Below are positions 61,880-64,000 of a DNA stretch of 64,000 bases, one piece after another. This stretch comes from Bacteroidia bacterium (GTDB taxonomy: Bacteria; Bacteroidota; Bacteroidia; AKYH767-A; OLB10), in NCBI GenBank assembly GCA_016788165.1, contig JAEUTH010000025.1, positions 25,037-89,036 of the forward strand. Reading direction: 5' to 3'. Below the pieces are notes generated by a model. The model searched no databases, was not told where the DNA came from, and saw only the letters and a list, made by a program, of their open reading frames with translations. Each line of letters begins with the position of its first letter. The first letter of the stretch is position 1. Both the position numbers and the translations under genes were made by a program.

Positions 61880-62105
61880 TTAACTTATTTTTATTTGATA
61901 GAATTAAGCCGCAAAAATCATTTTTCTGGCGGATAATTTTTTATCAAAACGGTTAATAAGTATTAAAGTTGTATGGCATAACAAATTACCGGTTTGTGTT
62001 TAATGCCACATGATTAAATATTTTGTACATAGTACTTTGAAAACTCATTTTATTGGAAATAAAACCCGTTGGTGTGATTAAAATTGTTTGTTGCACTTTA
62101 ACCAA
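61880..62105. other. Non-coding region upstream of the small barrel gene
   Basis: AT-rich, with no coding potential on either strand and no convincing TAnnTTTG element. It should contain the promoter of the small barrel gene. The terminator of the next gene follows at 62106. Confidence 0.4.
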
Positions 62106-62141
62106 ATAACAAATGCCACCAATATTGGTGGCATTTGTTAT
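62106..62141 (-). terminator. Perfect 36-bp palindromic terminator
   Basis: An uninterrupted inverted repeat (half-site ataacaaatgccaccaat) lies 19 bases after the stop codon of the T9SS repeat protein gene and is followed on the minus strand by TTGG, so it lacks a long T-run beyond the stem itself. Termination is likely but less standard than for the other hairpins. Confidence 0.75.
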
Positions 62142-62160
62142 TATAAATTAATTAAATCGT

Positions 62161-64000
62161 TTATTCCTTATTTAACACGATACGCGTTGTAGCTGTTGCA
62201 TTATTGCAATTAATGGTTACTAAATAAATGCCGTTATCATAGTCGGCTAAATTTAAAACAGCCTGGTTACCCACAGTGATTTTGGTTTGTAGCTGATGCC
62301 CTAATACGTCTGTTAATGTAATTGTATAGCTTAAGGTTTCATTGCCTGTCCAGTTGATTTGTATAAAATCAGTTGCAGGGTTGGGATATGTTATAACTTC
62401 AAAAGTGTTATTAGCTGAATCATTAAGTAATCGGCTGCAGTTTTCAATGTGTGTTGCCGTTTTTTTACATCCTTTCGCATCAGTTACAGTTACTGTATAG
62501 GTAGTGCCGCAAATTAAACCGGTTGCAGTGGCCTGAGTTTGCACAGGTACTGTATTCCATTGATAAGTATAGGGTTGTACGCCACCGGTAACCACAGCTG
62601 TTGCATGGCCAATTGAAGGTTGAATAACCACATTGATAGGTGCATTTTCAGTAATGATAACTGATTTGGTTTTAGTACAGCCATTTGCATCGGTTACGGT
62701 TACTATATAGGTTCCGGCTGATAAGCCGCTGGCTGTTGCATTGGTACTTACCGGGTTTGTATTCCAGCTAAAGCTGTAAGGTGCCGTGCCACCTGTAACA
62801 GTAGCTGTGGCTTTGCCTGTGCTTTTGCCACCGCACTTTACATTGTTTTTGTTTAGGGATATTACAATTGGCAAAGGTTGCGTAACTTCATAAGTATTAT
62901 TAGCAGTGCATCCGTTTTTATCGGTAACAGTTACAATATAGGTGCCGGCTGCAAGCGATCCTATATTCTTTGATGTTTTGCCATTGCTCCACAAGTATGT
63001 ATATGGATTGGAATTGCCTGTAACAGTAAGCGTTATTTTACCCGATTTACTGCCATTGCAATTAATATGTTGCACGGATGCGTTAATATGAATGGGATTA
63101 AGCAAATTAATAAGTGTGGTTGCAGTTGTTTGGTTTGCTTTATTTACTACTATTTTCTGGCTGCCTGTTGTAATGATGATATTTGTCAAATTACCTTGGT
63201 TATCATACGTTCTAACCCTGTTATCATCCATAACTTTAAAACCGTTGTTGTCTGGTAATACTTGCACATTTCCGGATGTAAAAATGGTTGATTGCAAGTT
63301 GCCCTCGCTATCATACTTGCGTATGCGTCCATCGTCAATTACAATAAAGCCGCCATCGCCTGTAACTATAACATGGGCTGTACCCGATGTAAAAATGGTT
63401 GACTGCAAATTGCCTTCGCTGTCATATTTGCGTACACGACCCTCGTCAATTACAATAAAATCGCAAGGTGGTATTACAACAACTTTTACCGCACCGTTAG
63501 TAAATATGGTTGATTGCAGATTGCCGGCATTATCATACTTACGTACACGGCCTTCGTCCACAACAATAAATCCACAATCGCCTAAGGTTATAACCTGCAC
63601 AGCACCGGTTGTAAAAATGGTTGATTGCAAGTTGCCCTCGCTATCATACTTTCGCACCCGGCCATCATCGGTAACAATAAAGCCGCCATCGCCTGTAACT
63701 ATAACACCGGCAGTGCCCGATGTAAAAATGGTTGACTGCAAATTGCCTTCGCTGTCATATTTACGTACACGGCCTTCATCAATTACAATAAAATCGCAAG
63801 GTGGTATTACAACAACTTTTACTGCACCGTTAGTAAATATGGTTGATTGCAGATTGCCTGCATTATCATACTTACGCACGCGGCCTTCGTCCACAACAAT
63901 AAATCCACAATCGCCTAAGGTTATAACCTGTACAACACCGGTTGTAAAAATGGTTGATTGTAAGTTGCCCTCGCTATCATACTTGCGCACGCGTCCATCA
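62161..64000 (-). CDS. T9SS-secreted protein with 37-residue repeats and SprB repeats (5' end outside window)
   Basis: The frame runs off the right edge, so the N-terminus is missing; 613 residues are visible. In coding order it has at least seven repeats of 37 residues (RVRKYDSEGNLQSTIFT, then a variable middle, then GFIVVDEG), a divergent eighth (RVRTYDNQGNLTNIII), three SprB-like units (INCNGSKSG, VKCGGKSTG and a shortened third), and a T9SS sorting domain (YPNPATDFIQI ... DNGIYLVTI). The 37-residue units look like beta-propeller or NHL-like blades, which is inferred from strand pattern and length only. The protein should be secreted through T9SS and surface-bound. Confidence 0.87.
   Translation of the reverse strand, partial: DGRVRKYDSEGNLQSTIFTTGVVQVITLGDCGFIVVDEGRVRKYDNAGNLQSTIFTNGAVKVVVIPPCDFIVIDEGRVRKYDSEGNLQSTIFTSGTAGVIVTGDGGFIVTDDGRVRKYDSEGNLQSTIFTTGAVQVITLGDCGFIVVDEGRVRKYDNAGNLQSTIFTNGAVKVVVIPPCDFIVIDEGRVRKYDSEGNLQSTIFTSGTAHVIVTGDGGFIVIDDGRIRKYDSEGNLQSTIFTSGNVQVLPDNNGFKVMDDNRVRTYDNQGNLTNIIITTGSQKIVVNKANQTTATTLINLLNPIHINASVQHINCNGSKSGKITLTVTGNSNPYTYLWSNGKTSKNIGSLAAGTYIVTVTDKNGCTANNTYEVTQPLPIVISLNKNNVKCGGKSTGKATATVTGGTAPYSFSWNTNPVSTNATASGLSAGTYIVTVTDANGCTKTKSVIITENAPINVVIQPSIGHATAVVTGGVQPYTYQWNTVPVQTQATATGLICGTTYTVTVTDAKGCKKTATHIENCSRLLNDSANNTFEVITYPNPATDFIQINWTGNETLSYTITLTDVLGHQLQTKITVGNQAVLNLADYDNGIYLVTINCNNATATTRIVLNKE
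63150..64000 (-). repeat. 111-bp repeats grouped in a 333-bp higher-order array
   Basis: Units of 111 bp (37 codons) come in three types, marked by the middle segments ITLGDCGF, VVIPPCDF and IVTGDGGF. The order is types 1-2-3, then 1-2-3, then diverged units toward the C-terminus. The two triplets are almost identical at the DNA level at an offset of 333 bp (for example the ACCGG at 63604 and 63937), so the triplet was duplicated as a block and recently. The array continues past the window edge. Confidence 0.88.

Overview
The window is a chromosomal segment of an uncultured-type member of the Bacteroidota. The evidence is AT-rich DNA, several proteins with C-terminal type IX secretion (T9SS) sorting domains, SprB-type adhesin repeats, 7TM-DISM/SpoIIE phosphatases, a bacterial GGGP synthase, and promoters of the Bacteroidota TTG-N17/18-TAnnTTTG kind. 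No tRNA, rRNA, CRISPR array, insertion sequence, prophage or integrase gene was seen. Genes are densely packed in short operons, often separated by strong symmetrical hairpin terminators shared by convergent genes.

Layout. 1-13853: the 3' part of a giant secreted adhesin (at least 4,616 residues, about 35 SprB-like repeats, T9SS signal), ending at a terminator. 13966-16794: a two-domain ABC ATPase followed by kynurenine 3-monooxygenase. 16825-19065 (minus): GH25 lysozyme, a PIN-toxin/antitoxin pair, and an MBL-fold hydrolase. 19140-21408: two glycosyltransferases. 21399-23305 (minus): ftsE, a small conserved protein and a lipoprotein. 23417-28785: two paralogous 7TM-DISM/SpoIIE phosphatases, divergent from a SiaB-like kinase and a SiaC-like phosphoprotein; together they look like a partner-switching signalling module without the SiaD cyclase. 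28775-32727 (minus): a TerB/ABCG-type fusion transporter and a lipoprotein. 33024-37810: a TPR protein and an outer-membrane barrel. 37892-41253 (minus): aminotransferase, TerB-like protein, SprT-like protease and two small exported proteins. 41342-46842: a lipoprotein with a degenerate Rieske-like pattern, a second SprB-repeat T9SS protein, ahcY, then GGGP synthase leading into a pnuC-nadR NAD-salvage pair. 48008-58565: M1 peptidase, an SBBP-repeat T9SS protein, DsbD, an orphan KorB, and a TolB-propeller/barrel protein. 58807-61399: a TrpXYZ-like ABC importer. 61409-64000: a small barrel-like protein and the 3' end of another T9SS protein carrying 37-residue repeats in a higher-order array.

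Themes. Much of the window serves the cell surface: four T9SS cargoes, outer-membrane barrels, lipoproteins and glycosyltransferases. NAD supply appears twice: KMO belongs to the aerobic tryptophan-to-quinolinate route, and pnuC-nadR to nicotinamide riboside salvage. The best candidates for unusual biology are the split Sia-like switch with two membrane phosphatases and no recognisable output enzyme here, the nested 37-residue repeat array at the right edge, the Rieske-like lipoprotein without histidine ligands, and the TerB-ABCG fusion. All functional calls were made by reading the sequence; no database search was run.
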